NCBI GenBank assembly: GCA_947502885.1
Contig: CANNBP010000012.1
Coordinates: forward strand, 62,001 to 126,000
Reading direction: 5' to 3'
DNA length: 64,000 nucleotides
Origin: an uncultured Aquimarina sp.
Lineage (GTDB): Bacteria > Bacteroidota > Bacteroidia > Flavobacteriales > Flavobacteriaceae
The position numbers were made by a program, and so were the translations under genes. How positions within the stretch are numbered: the first letter of the stretch is position 1; each line of letters begins with the position of its first letter. Shown here piece by piece: positions 17,645-27,332 of this stretch. The notes below the pieces were generated by a model, which worked only from the letters and a program-made list of their open reading frames with translations, ran no database searches and was not told the origin of the DNA.

Positions 17645-17776
17645 ATATGATTATATTTAATTGACATATTCATCGATACAAATGTATAAAAAATATCATA
17701 TCGGTCATAAAAACTTTGTTCTAAAGTAAGAGTTGAATTTAATTTAAACAGATATCTCAAAAATTAAACACAATTT

Positions 17777-18315
17777 TTAAGATATCTGTTTTTTAAAGCC
17801 GTTAAATTTATCAATAATAATATTTATGTGTAATACTCTTATTTCGTAAGATGAACCATTACTAATAGTTTTACTAGCTCCCAAACCATTACCTCCAACA
17901 AAAGAAAAGTAACCTTCTGCTGTATTTTTATTTAAAGTTGTAAATGTTATAGTACCAGAACCTAAAGTACCAAAAGTTGTATAAGTTTGGTCATCTGCCA
18001 AGCCTTCTTCATAGGTTCCGATACTTATGTTATCCAGCGTATAATTACCTATACCTGTTACATTTTGCACAGAAATTTCTATTGTTATTTGGCTTGATGT
18101 AACAGCCTCAATAGATATAATATTGTTAATGTAGCTCACAAAGAATGAATTAGCTTCCCAATTTTTGCCATCGACTTATGCCATTATAAAAGTGACTTTT
18201 CTGGAGGTTGATTGCTCGTCTGATCATCATCATCATCATCATCATCATCAAATTTACATGAAGTTATTGTTAATACTATTAGACATACACCAAGAAACAT
18301 TTTTTTTGATATCAT
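17777..18315 (-). pseudogene. Frameshifted DUF6252-like lipoprotein gene with Asp9 tract
   Basis: From the ATG at 18315 the frame reads a lipoprotein signal (MISKKMFLGVCLIVLTITSC), then nine Asp codons (GAT)9 and QTSNQPPEKS, and stops at 18184. The rest of the protein is in another frame: TFIMA, an in-frame TAA at 18178, VDGKNWEANSFFVSYINN, then a beta-rich C-terminal domain to 17777. That domain resembles the DUF6252 lipoprotein family. One base lost near 18190-18195 plus the nonsense codon explain the break. The 120-residue 3' fragment could only start at a GTG at 18139, so I call the whole locus a pseudogene. Confidence 0.75.
18217..18252. repeat. Trinucleotide (ATC/GAT) run
   Basis: A run of ATC repeats on the plus strand encodes nine consecutive Asp on the minus strand of the broken lipoprotein gene. 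Changes in copy number would not alter the frame. Confidence 0.7.
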
Positions 18316-18472
18316 TTTTTCGTTTATTTAATTTTTGTAAAATTAAGTTCAGAAGATTCTGATGATCAACAAAAGCGTAATACATATGTCTCAAAAAACG
18401 AAATGAGATAAATTAACAACTTTTGAGTTTAAAATTGCATCAATACATGAGCTCTTTATTAAATTTTAATTA

Positions 18473-19533
18473 ATGACCTTTCATTTTCTACAAGTGCTTG
18501 TTTTAGTGGGAGTATTCAATTCGGGGATTATTTTTTCATCTACATTATCGATAAAGAAGGGGCATAGAAAAGTATCTAATTACATTGGCCTTTTTATATT
18601 ATTAATTTCTCTTAGTATTGCTTCATATAGTATTTTACCCAGTCTAAGGAATAAGTATGACTGGTTGTGTCTCATCGGTTTCCCTTCTGTTTATTTTATC
18701 GGAGCAGTCTTTCTGTTCTTTGTAAAATCATCTATTAAACCCGATTATAAGTTATCACAAAAAGACTTTTTATATCTTATCCCAGGAGTATTAGAAATTC
18801 TGCTTATTAGTATCATATGGATATATGTATACTTCTTTAATTTGGATTTGAAATCAGAAATTTTAAATCGTCAACTATTTTGGGTATTTCATGAAGGCTT
18901 GGCTATATTAGTTACCTTGTTTTTTGCGATTAAAGGTGTTAAATTATTTACAAATAAGACGAACATTATTAACAGTTATTATGTTTTTGTTTTTTATGGA
19001 ATGATTACATTGCTTGCTTTATGGCTCATGTATTATATTGTTGAGTTATCTAACTATCCTAATGGTTTAGGAAGTTATTATTACCCCTATTGGATTTTGA
19101 CATTGGCCTTTTATATGTTTCTTGGGTTTAATAGTCTTATTAATCCAAGAAAATTATTTGGTTCAAAGATAAAAACTTTACACCCAAATGTATTTTGGAT
19201 GAAACGTATACCCATATTTGTCACATTATAAAAGAAGAAAACCTTTTTCTAAACCCTGATTTGAATTCAAAAATGGTATCAAAAAAACTTAACATTAGCA
19301 ATCAATTACTAATGGAAGTATTAAAAAAGAAAGACATCACTTTTTTAACTTTTATAAATGGATATCGTGTAACTGATTTTATTAATAAATTAAATTCTAA
19401 TCTTGATAAAATCCATACTCTTGATTCTTTAGCCGAAGAAAGTGGTTTTAAATCTCGTGCTACTTTCTATAGAGTTTTAAAAAAACATGCAGGACTGTCA
19501 CCAACTGAATATAAAAAAGAACATATACAATGA
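18473..19533 (+). pseudogene. 7TM-AraC regulator split by a one-base frameshift
   Basis: The first part (18473-19231) reads about seven membrane helices and ends out of frame after PNVFW. The second part, from about 19198 in the -1 frame, continues DETYTHICHIIKEENLFLNP and carries an AraC-type helix-turn-helix ending AGLSPTEYKK. Joined at TTTTGGAT (about 19193-19200), the two make one protein of about 350 residues with the same architecture as the intact regulator at 34809-35930. Loss of one G from a TGGGAT run is the simplest cause. A shorter soluble HTH protein could still be made from the second part only by an alternative start. Confidence 0.8.
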
Positions 19534-20006
19534 TTGAAAACTGGAAAGACATAGCCTTTGGGTCTGATTTCGGTGGAGATTTTTTAGATTTAATTGAACA
19601 GATTTCTAATGATGAATTAACATTAGAAATGGTTTATACTCATACCGATTTAAAAAAATATCTAGACAACCTTAATTTGCTTGACCATAAAACCGATAAT
19701 AATGTGACTTTTGCATCTTCAGGGTTTGGACAATACGTTCATTTTGAAGATGCAATCATTGCCCTATCTGCTATAATTGTTGAAAACCATATAAGCGGCA
19801 AAGTAGATTTAACGAAAGCATATGGAAATAAAATCATATACTTTAAATCTTCTTTGGGCGAGGTAGAACTGATTAAATTAGCATTGAAAAAAATCAAATC
19901 ACAACCAGAAAAATTTGTTTTGTTTGAAATGTGCTTGGATGAAGAAAGAGATGAAACTTTACAAGTTATTAATAGCATACTTATAGAATTTGAAAAACTG
20001 GTCTAA
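19530..20006 (+). CDS. Protein of unknown function coupled to the split regulator
   Basis: A 158-residue soluble, acidic protein with no signal peptide. Its ATG overlaps the stop of the split AraC reading frame (ATGA at 19530-19533), so it was cotranslated with that regulator. It has alternating helix and strand segments and an EDAIIALSAIIVENH helix. I do not recognise the family. The ORF is intact although its upstream partner is broken. Confidence 0.6.
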   Translation: MIENWKDIAFGSDFGGDFLDLIEQISNDELTLEMVYTHTDLKKYLDNLNLLDHKTDNNVTFASSGFGQYVHFEDAIIALSAIIVENHISGKVDLTKAYGNKIIYFKSSLGEVELIKLALKKIKSQPEKFVLFEMCLDEERDETLQVINSILIEFEKLV

Positions 20007-20054
20007 AATTGTATCGATATCGATACATAATGGAATACATAATAAACTATAATA

Positions 20055-21044
20055 ATGAGTAGAAACAACTACGCAGGATTAGTTCGTTGGGGAATTATAG
20101 GATGCGGAAATGTAACTGAGGTTAAAAGTGGACCTGCATATCAAAAAACCGAAGGGTTTGAGCTAGCAGCAGTAATGAGACGTGATATAGAGAAACTAAA
20201 AGATTATGCAAAAAGGCATGATGTTAAAAAATATTATGCCAATGCAGAAGATTTAATTAATGATGATGACATAGATGCCGTTTATATCGCTACTCCACCA
20301 GATACCCACATGTATTATGCGCTTAAAGTAGCCGAAGTAGGAAAACCTTGTTGTATCGAAAAACCACTTGCTCCTAGTTATAAAGAAAGTATGATTATCA
20401 ATGAAGCTTTTAGAATTAAAAAAACTCCGTTATTCGTTGCATATTACAGACGTTCTTTACCTCGTTTTAACAAAATCTCTTTATGGTTAAAAAAAGATAT
20501 GATTGGAGAGGTACGCCATATCAATTGGCATTTTTGTAAGCCTCCTAATGACATTGATTTATCAGGTGCTTATAACTGGCGAACAGATCCTAAAATAGCT
20601 CCGGGTGGATATTTTGATGATCTAGCAAGTCATGGACTTGATTTATTCACTTTTCTTTTAGGTAACATTAAAGACGCATCAGGTATAAGTCATAATCAAC
20701 AGGGATTATATGCTGCAAAAGATACAATCACAGCATGCTGGATTCATGAAAGTGGTGTTACTGGAACTGGTAATTGGAATTTTGGTAGTGATCGCCGGGA
20801 AGATCGTGTTGAAATATTAGGAAGTAAAGGAAAAATAGAATTCTCTGTATTTAAAGAAAGTCCTTTACAATTAAAACATGACGAAGAAGAGGAAACAATT
20901 TTCATCAAAAATCCCGAAAACATACAAATTTACCATGTTGAAAATATGAAAAAACAATTGCTTCATAAAAATTACAAACACCCTTCTATAGGCAACACAG
21001 CACTGCATACAAGTTGGGTAATGGATAAAATACTTGGAAATTAA
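20055..21044 (+). CDS. Gfo/Idh/MocA-family oxidoreductase
   Basis: A 329-residue NAD(P)-dependent oxidoreductase. N-terminal Rossmann motif GIIGCGNV at about residues 13-20, the AVYIATPPDTH strand, the EKPLAPSY motif with the conserved Lys at about 103-110, and a C-terminal beta-sheet domain (RTDPKIAPGGYFDDLASHG) with catalytic Asp/His. Members act on sugars, inositols or their derivatives; the substrate is not clear. It follows the unknown 158-residue gene by 48 bases on the same strand. Confidence 0.9.
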   Translation: MSRNNYAGLVRWGIIGCGNVTEVKSGPAYQKTEGFELAAVMRRDIEKLKDYAKRHDVKKYYANAEDLINDDDIDAVYIATPPDTHMYYALKVAEVGKPCCIEKPLAPSYKESMIINEAFRIKKTPLFVAYYRRSLPRFNKISLWLKKDMIGEVRHINWHFCKPPNDIDLSGAYNWRTDPKIAPGGYFDDLASHGLDLFTFLLGNIKDASGISHNQQGLYAAKDTITACWIHESGVTGTGNWNFGSDRREDRVEILGSKGKIEFSVFKESPLQLKHDEEEETIFIKNPENIQIYHVENMKKQLLHKNYKHPSIGNTALHTSWVMDKILGN

Positions 21045-21135
21045 ACTTTTGTACTATCTATAATTAATAATGCTTTAACTTATAAAAATAAGAAAAGCTA
21101 CCAAAATTTAGACTGTTTCCTTAAATAGGTTTTAA

Positions 21136-22482
21136 TTAATAGGCTACATTAAGTAGTTGGCCTGTAAGTTGTAAAAGTTCTAGCTCTGCCAATTTAGAGT
21201 TATATTTTGCCAAGTTCTTATTTGTTTTTGCCTGTATCAAATTGATCTGTGCTTGTCTAAATTCTATAGATGTTACCTGCCCCAATTTAAATCGTTCTCT
21301 AGATCGTTCAAAGTTATTTTCATTTGTAACTACATTCTGCTGTTGAATTTTATATATTTTTAATCGATTTTTATAAGTCCCTAGAGCATTGGCTATATCT
21401 CGCTCTACCTGCAATTTTATTTGATTTTTTAATAATTCTTGATTATCTAAAGCTATTTTTGAGTTTTTTACCCTGGTTATTGTACTTCCACCATCAAAAA
21501 GATTCCATGTCAAACTTATTCCAGCTCCAAGAGTTGATGTATTAGATATATTATCAGGAAAAAAGGCTGAAGCTGGATTTCGAGATTGATTCCACCCGTA
21601 TGACCCAGACAAACCTACCGTGGGAAGGTATCCAGATTTATTCACTTTAATATCATAGCTACTAATTCTTAGGTTGCTTTCATTTTGTAATAAAGTGACA
21701 TTGTTTGCTGGTGCCCTTTCTAAATAATCGTCTAGTTGTAGTTTAGGCGTGAATCTTACAGCGGTATCAACTTCGAATTGTTTTTCTAATTCTTCATTAA
21801 GAATAATATTTAGATCTCTTCTGGTGTTAAGCAATTGTTGTTTAGTATTCAATAAATTTATACTATCATTTGCTACATCTACCTGTGCATTTAATACATT
21901 GAGCTTAGTATTTTGACCATACTCAAATTGATAATTAGATCTAGAGACCCGTTCTTGTGAAATCTCTAACGTTTCTTCTAGTATCCCAACATTTTCAGAA
22001 AGTCTTGCTACTTCATAATAAATGGTAAACAACTGCAAAATTGTGTTCTCAATTGTTTCTCTGGCTTGTAATTCTGTTAGATTGTATTGTTCTTTTAATC
22101 TTTTATAATTATAAAAACGCCCTAATCCATCAAACAAGGTATAATTAAGGTTTAGACCAGCATTATATCGTTGTGTTTCTGCATCTGCAATATCCCTATC
22201 CGGGTCTCCTGTGGTAGGAAACGATGTATTAGTACTTGCAGATTGATAATTAACTCCTGCATTACCTGATAATACGGGTAAATATCCAGAATTAAGGATT
22301 CCTTTGTTATTCTTGGCAATCTCTATGTTGTTTGTTGCAATAACGATTCCAAAATTATTCTCTAGTGCTAACCTTACAGCTTCTTCTTTTGTTAATTCTT
22401 GTGCAATTATCGTATTGGAAGCTAAACACAGAAAAAAAATAAGTTTGATGTACCTAAGCTTGCAATTCATGATGTTCTTCAT
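21136..22482 (-). CDS. TolC-family outer membrane efflux protein
   Basis: A 448-residue outer-membrane channel with a cleaved signal (MNCKLRYIKLIFFLCLASNT) and two homologous helical halves typical of TolC (QVDVANDSINLLNTKQ, then RERFKLGQVTSIEFRQAQIN). It forms the exit duct of the tripartite pump encoded by the two upstream genes. Its annotated start overlaps the RND gene by 29 bases; the internal ATG at 22470 gives the cleaner signal peptide. Confidence 0.92.
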   Translation of the reverse strand: MKNIMNCKLRYIKLIFFLCLASNTIIAQELTKEEAVRLALENNFGIVIATNNIEIAKNNKGILNSGYLPVLSGNAGVNYQSASTNTSFPTTGDPDRDIADAETQRYNAGLNLNYTLFDGLGRFYNYKRLKEQYNLTELQARETIENTILQLFTIYYEVARLSENVGILEETLEISQERVSRSNYQFEYGQNTKLNVLNAQVDVANDSINLLNTKQQLLNTRRDLNIILNEELEKQFEVDTAVRFTPKLQLDDYLERAPANNVTLLQNESNLRISSYDIKVNKSGYLPTVGLSGSYGWNQSRNPASAFFPDNISNTSTLGAGISLTWNLFDGGSTITRVKNSKIALDNQELLKNQIKLQVERDIANALGTYKNRLKIYKIQQQNVVTNENNFERSRERFKLGQVTSIEFRQAQINLIQAKTNKNLAKYNSKLAELELLQLTGQLLNVAY

Positions 22483-25400
22483 GGTCTTCTTTTTGTTCTT
22501 TTATAGCGCGTTCTACTTCTTCTTTGGTTATTTTATTTCCTGTAAATAACCATTTGGTACTGGTTTTTACATTGTTGCTAAATGATAGAAACAATGGTAA
22601 TACCAATAAGGTAAGAACAGTAGCAAAACCAATCCCATATGCAATCGAAATAGCCATAGGTATTAAAAATTTTGCTTGGCGACTCTGCTCAAAAATCAAA
22701 GGAGTCAAACCCGCGATGGTAGTTAATGATGTTAGAAAAATAGCTCGAAAACGTGATCTACCGGCCTGATAAATAGATTCATCAAACGACAGTCCCTCTT
22801 TAAGGTTATTGTTAAACTTGCCTATCAACACCAAACCATCGTTAACCATAATACCTATAAGTGCAATTATCCCCAACATCGATAATATATTGATTGAAAA
22901 ATTATGCATCCAATGTCCCAAAGCTACAGCAGGTAAACTCAAAGGAATAAGTAACAATAATAATAAAGGTTGACTATAACTTCTAAAGGTAAATGCTATA
23001 GTGATATATATTAATGCCAATACTGTAAGTCCAACTGGTTTTAAAGAACCTAAAAGCTTACCCGCCTCACGATTTTGTCCTTCATAAGATGCGGTTACAG
23101 TTGGATACTTAGAAATTATCTCAGGCATGATCGCTGTTCTAATCTCCTGCATAATATCGGTTGCACTAGTGGTTTCTACATTTTTTAAATCTGCCGAAAT
23201 CTGTATTTCTCTACGCCCATCTAGATGATTAACGGCAACATCTCCTCGTTCTATCGAATAATTTGCTATTTCACCCAGTGGTACTCGTTCTCCACTGTTT
23301 GTTATGATACGCATATCATCCAGATTAGTAATAGAAGAACGGTTTTCTTTATCATAGCGCACCCATACTCTAATCTCATCTTGCCCCCTTTGGAATCGTT
23401 GTGCTTGTATTCCAAAAAAACCAGCACGTACTTGTGACATTATATCACGAAGATTTAACCCTAGTAAATAAGCGTTATCTTTTAAATCTATACGAATTTC
23501 TTTAATTCCTGCAGGATCATTATCTGTAACATCTTTAAGCAAAGCATTGTTTACCAGAGATCTTTTTAATTCTTCCTTTGCAGCTTTCAACTCTTCTATA
23601 TTATTTCCTAATAATGAGACAGAGACTGGTCTTCCTCCAAAGTTACCTCCACTGCCATATACTAAACTCTCTACTCCAGTAACTTCTCCCATTTTTTGCT
23701 GTATGAGATTCGTTACCATCGAAGAAGGCACCTCATCAGGACGTTCTTCACCAGGTAATAAATTAACAATCAATGAAGCTGTGGCTGATCCTGGTCCTAT
23801 ATTGGTAATGACATTTTTAAATAGCTTTTTATTATCATATTCAGCACCTTTTAAATACTTTGCAGACAGCTCTTCGTTAACCTCCCATGCTTTTTCTTCT
23901 ATCACCGAAATTATACTATCGGTTATCTTTTCATTGGTTCCATTAGGCATTGCCAAATTGATTGATAGTCGATCACTTGCTATTTGTGGAAAAAAAGAAG
24001 TTCGAACTATTCCTCCACCTACACTACCTATTGTTAGAATAAGTAACACTATAAAAATTGAAAAGGTAAAAAGCTTGTTTTGTAGCGAAAACCGCAACAT
24101 TGGACTGTATATTTTATCTCTTAACCAACGCATAATCCTATCGCCAATAGTATTGATATAGCGCAGCCTTGTAAAAAGTTGTCCGATTGTAGTTTTAGGC
24201 TTTTTACCTTGAGCTCTTAAGGCTTTAGAGTGTGCTAAATGGGCAGGTAAAATAATCAACGCTTCTACTAAAGATACTGCCAGTGTAAGGATGACAACCA
24301 CAGAGACCTCTCCAAAAAACTCTCCGATTCGACCATCTAGGAATAAAAATATCCCAAAAGCTAATACTGTGGTTATAATTGCCGAAACAATGGGCGGTAT
24401 TACTTCCATAGTACCATCTATTGCCGCTTGAACGGGCGTTTTCCCCTTCTCATAATGCTGATAGATATTTTCTGCAATAACGATCCCATCATCAACAAGA
24501 ATACCGATAACAATGATCATTCCGAAAAGTGAAAGCACATTAATGGTCACTCCAAAAGAGCTTGCAAAAATAAACATTCCCATAAATGCCACCGGAAGCC
24601 CAAAAGCTACCCAAAATGCTAATCTAGTATTTAGGAATAGAGACAGAAATATGAGTACCAAGATCATCCCTATAATTGCATTTTCGGTAAGAAGCTCTGT
24701 ACGTTGCACTAAGGTAATAGATCGGTCACTAATTACATTTAATTGTACGTTATTATACTTTTGATTAAAATCTTCTATATATTCTTTTACTTTCTCTGCC
24801 GAAGAGATAAGATCCTCTGTATTGGTACTAGTAATTTCGACGTTAACAGCTAAGTCTCCATTATAATAAGTTGCATTTGCCGTTTCTGAAAATCGATCTT
24901 TGATAACAGCAATATCTTTTAAACGTATGGTTCGCCCTGTTGCATCAGCCCGTACAATAAGGTTGGACAATTCATCTCCATAATATGAACGATTATTTGC
25001 TCGTATTAGGTATTCTTCGGCATCAGTTTTTATTGTTCCACCTGTAGTCAAAATATTTGCTCTGCTCACGGCTTGAGCAACTTCATCAAAACTCAGGTTA
25101 AATGCCAATAAGCTGTTTTCATTTACAGCAATCTCAATCTCTTCTGCAGGATAACCACTAATTGTAATTTGAGAAATACCATCAATTCCTCTTAAATCAT
25201 TTTCTACCTGACGGGCAATTTGCTTAAGCGTTGCCAGTGGCACTTCGCTTCCGCTTATCGCAAAATTAATCGTAGGGCGTATAGGTTCTTGTTTGGCTAC
25301 AATCAAAGGTTCCATACCTATTGGAAATGAAGGAACACGATCTACTGCGTTTTTTATTTCCAGTAGCATAAAATCGATATTCTTTCCTTTCTCTATTTCT

Positions 25401-25681
25401 ACATTTATCCTACCACTATTCTCTCTAGATGTAGAAGTTACACGATCTACTCCATCCAACCCCTTAAGGTTATCTTCAATCTTCAGTATTATTCCTTCTT
25501 CTACTTCTAGAGGAGAAGCTCCAGGATATGTAACATCAATATTGATGTTTTTAGAATCTATTAATGGAAAAAAAGACGATTTAAGAGAAATCACTCCTAC
25601 AATACCAAATGCAAAAAAGGCTATTACGATTACGTTTACCGCAACATGATATTTAATGAAATAAGCAATAATTTTACGCAT
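22454..25681 (-). CDS. RND-family efflux permease
   Basis: A 1075-residue inner-membrane transporter of the AcrB/CusA superfamily (HAE1 or similar). It has about 12 membrane helices in two halves, two large periplasmic loops, and the TM4 helix containing GILVDDGIVIAENIYQH, whose Asp pair relays protons; the second half has GIMVNDGLVLIGKFN. The C-terminus is charged and His-rich. It works with the adaptor and TolC genes on either side. The substrate is unknown. It starts 5 bases after the adaptor stop. Confidence 0.95.
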   Translation of the reverse strand: MRKIIAYFIKYHVAVNVIVIAFFAFGIVGVISLKSSFFPLIDSKNINIDVTYPGASPLEVEEGIILKIEDNLKGLDGVDRVTSTSRENSGRINVEIEKGKNIDFMLLEIKNAVDRVPSFPIGMEPLIVAKQEPIRPTINFAISGSEVPLATLKQIARQVENDLRGIDGISQITISGYPAEEIEIAVNENSLLAFNLSFDEVAQAVSRANILTTGGTIKTDAEEYLIRANNRSYYGDELSNLIVRADATGRTIRLKDIAVIKDRFSETANATYYNGDLAVNVEITSTNTEDLISSAEKVKEYIEDFNQKYNNVQLNVISDRSITLVQRTELLTENAIIGMILVLIFLSLFLNTRLAFWVAFGLPVAFMGMFIFASSFGVTINVLSLFGMIIVIGILVDDGIVIAENIYQHYEKGKTPVQAAIDGTMEVIPPIVSAIITTVLAFGIFLFLDGRIGEFFGEVSVVVILTLAVSLVEALIILPAHLAHSKALRAQGKKPKTTIGQLFTRLRYINTIGDRIMRWLRDKIYSPMLRFSLQNKLFTFSIFIVLLILTIGSVGGGIVRTSFFPQIASDRLSINLAMPNGTNEKITDSIISVIEEKAWEVNEELSAKYLKGAEYDNKKLFKNVITNIGPGSATASLIVNLLPGEERPDEVPSSMVTNLIQQKMGEVTGVESLVYGSGGNFGGRPVSVSLLGNNIEELKAAKEELKRSLVNNALLKDVTDNDPAGIKEIRIDLKDNAYLLGLNLRDIMSQVRAGFFGIQAQRFQRGQDEIRVWVRYDKENRSSITNLDDMRIITNSGERVPLGEIANYSIERGDVAVNHLDGRREIQISADLKNVETTSATDIMQEIRTAIMPEIISKYPTVTASYEGQNREAGKLLGSLKPVGLTVLALIYITIAFTFRSYSQPLLLLLLIPLSLPAVALGHWMHNFSINILSMLGIIALIGIMVNDGLVLIGKFNNNLKEGLSFDESIYQAGRSRFRAIFLTSLTTIAGLTPLIFEQSRQAKFLIPMAISIAYGIGFATVLTLLVLPLFLSFSNNVKTSTKWLFTGNKITKEEVERAIKEQKEDHEEHHELQA

Positions 25682-25686
25682 GACTA

Positions 25687-26847
25687 TTATTTTTTAGCCG
25701 TACTAGCAGATGTATCACTTAGTACATTAATATTCGTTTTATCCTTGTATATTTTCACCAACATACCAGCATATGCTCCTGGTACGCTCTTGGATAAAAT
25801 AATAGTCTCATCTGGAACTCCCTTAAGCACTACTTTTTTATCCGAAAAATATACAGGTTTAACAGTAACGATATCCAAAATACTATCTCTAACAACAAAG
25901 ATTTTATCTTCTTCCTGAAGTAAACTTCTATCAATCTCGATTGCATCCTCTTCATTTCGTGTATTAAGATTAGCTTCTAAATACATTCCCTCTTTCAAAG
26001 ATTGATCTTTAACTTCTATAAAAGTGGTAACTGTCTGTGAAGCTTGATCAATTCTTTCATTTACTCTGGTTACAATTCCTGTATAGGTATTTGTTTTGTT
26101 AAGATCAGACAATTCAACAGCCTCTCCTACTTTCAACAAATCAGAATATTCTTTTCCTATTGCTACCTCCATTTCATAAACTCCTGCATCAATAAATTCT
26201 CCTAGTTTTTGTCCTTGTCTAATCAATGTTCCTTCTGTTACCAATGCTTCGATAAGTACTCCGTTAAACGGTGCAGAGATTCTATATTTTGCTAAACGTT
26301 GTTCTAGATTTTTCACATTATAATATGTCGCATGAATATTTCTACCCGTAATAAAGTACTTTTCTTTTTCTGAAGTACTTTCTGGTAACTCTGGAGTTAC
26401 CTTATTCATATCAAAGTTTATGAGATAATTCTGCCATTTATCATAAATCTCTGGATAATCTAATCTTAGATCTGGCATAATAGAGGTGATCAAATTATAT
26501 AAATTGCTTTTTGCCGATTGTACTGTGGCATAATACTCTGATGCGTCTATTCGAATTAACGTTTGTCCGCTACTGTATTTTTGTCCTGTTTTAAAAAGTT
26601 TAGCTCCACCTTTAAAAATTCCTTGGACTTCAGAAAATAATTCTAATCTTCTTTTAGCTGTTAGATTACCATTGGCTGCGATCTGAATTGGGATAGTTCT
26701 ATTCTTTACGGTATCGACAAAGACTGTTTTTACAACTTTAGATGATCTTGGTTTCGTTTTCCTTTTACTATCGATTATCATTTGGGCCACAACTACAGCT
26801 CCAGCTATTAATGCTAATCCAAGGATAGAAAGTATAATTTTTCTCAT
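25687..26847 (-). CDS. RND efflux periplasmic adaptor (HlyD/MFP family)
   Basis: A 386-residue adaptor with an N-terminal membrane anchor (residues about 5-26), a lipoyl-type half motif (KRRLELFSEVQGIFKGGA), a coiled-coil hairpin (about 110-190), and a beta-barrel region (DLNKTNTYTGIVTRVNERID). It links the permease to the TolC channel across the periplasm. It is the first gene of the efflux operon. Confidence 0.93.
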   Translation of the reverse strand: MRKIILSILGLALIAGAVVVAQMIIDSKRKTKPRSSKVVKTVFVDTVKNRTIPIQIAANGNLTAKRRLELFSEVQGIFKGGAKLFKTGQKYSSGQTLIRIDASEYYATVQSAKSNLYNLITSIMPDLRLDYPEIYDKWQNYLINFDMNKVTPELPESTSEKEKYFITGRNIHATYYNVKNLEQRLAKYRISAPFNGVLIEALVTEGTLIRQGQKLGEFIDAGVYEMEVAIGKEYSDLLKVGEAVELSDLNKTNTYTGIVTRVNERIDQASQTVTTFIEVKDQSLKEGMYLEANLNTRNEEDAIEIDRSLLQEEDKIFVVRDSILDIVTVKPVYFSDKKVVLKGVPDETIILSKSVPGAYAGMLVKIYKDKTNINVLSDTSASTAKK

Positions 26848-27332
26848 AACTAATTCTGTCTTCAGGTATTGTTCTGAAAAGTCCTACAAAACTATCAACA
26901 TCAGAGAGTGGTTCCAGTTAAAGAACTCATAAAAGTAATTCAACGTACATTTTACAAAAAAACCATTCTACTTCTAATCCCTCCCATGACAGTAACTTAA
27001 AGTAAGTTATAACATTAAGTGCATATAGAACTTTATATTTCTTTTAACTTTTCATTTTTTTAAAAACTACCCATAATTGACTTCATAAATTGCATAAAAT
27101 TTATGATATGAACTACAAAAACATATCTATTTCTTGAATTTTCTTTCCTTTTTATTGATTTTGATCTATATATTTCGATATATAAAATGCATGACACTCA
27201 ATGTATATTTATGAATCATTTCTTTATTTTTATTCAAAAAAAATGGATCTGTAAATATTGCTTGTAACAGCATTCTATTTACAGATCCAAAAAATGTACT
27301 CGTATTCTTCTAAAAATACTAAACTAGTTTCT
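26848..27332. other. Gene-free spacer between two minus-strand operons
   Basis: About 485 AT-rich bases upstream of the efflux operon and downstream of the DUF3857 operon. No coding frame was seen. It holds the terminator at 27232-27288 and must hold the efflux promoter, for which I found no clear -7 match. No regulator gene lies beside the pump. Confidence 0.5.
27232..27288 (-). terminator. Rho-independent terminator of the MORN/transglutaminase operon
   Basis: GGATCTGTAAAT and ATTTACAGATCC form a perfect 12-bp stem with a 20-base loop (27245-27288). On the minus strand it is followed by eight Ts, and it lies 45 bases past the stop of the last gene of the operon. Confidence 0.85.

Larger units (their letters stand above)
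17304..17776. other. Gene-free leader/spacer upstream of the arginine operon
   Basis: About 470 bases with no coding frame that I can support. It must hold the arginine operon promoter on the minus strand, although no clear TAnnTTTG was found. It carries two GC-rich hairpin modules (about 17452-17487 and 17602-17644) and a small AT hairpin at 17492-17513, described separately. Confidence 0.55.

Noticed and set aside
18165..18362. Plus-strand ORF with a run of eight His
   Set aside because: It is the antisense reading of the GAT run in the broken lipoprotein gene.
19193..19233. Programmed -1 frameshift in the 7TM-AraC gene
   Set aside because: No X-XXY-YYZ slippery heptamer or obvious downstream pseudoknot at the shift; a simple base loss is more likely.
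23547..24161. 204-codon plus-strand ORF
   Set aside because: It lies wholly antisense to the RND permease gene, which has clear family motifs.
23225..25649. Several other plus-strand ORFs across the RND gene
   Set aside because: Shadow frames of the permease; composition does not look like protein.
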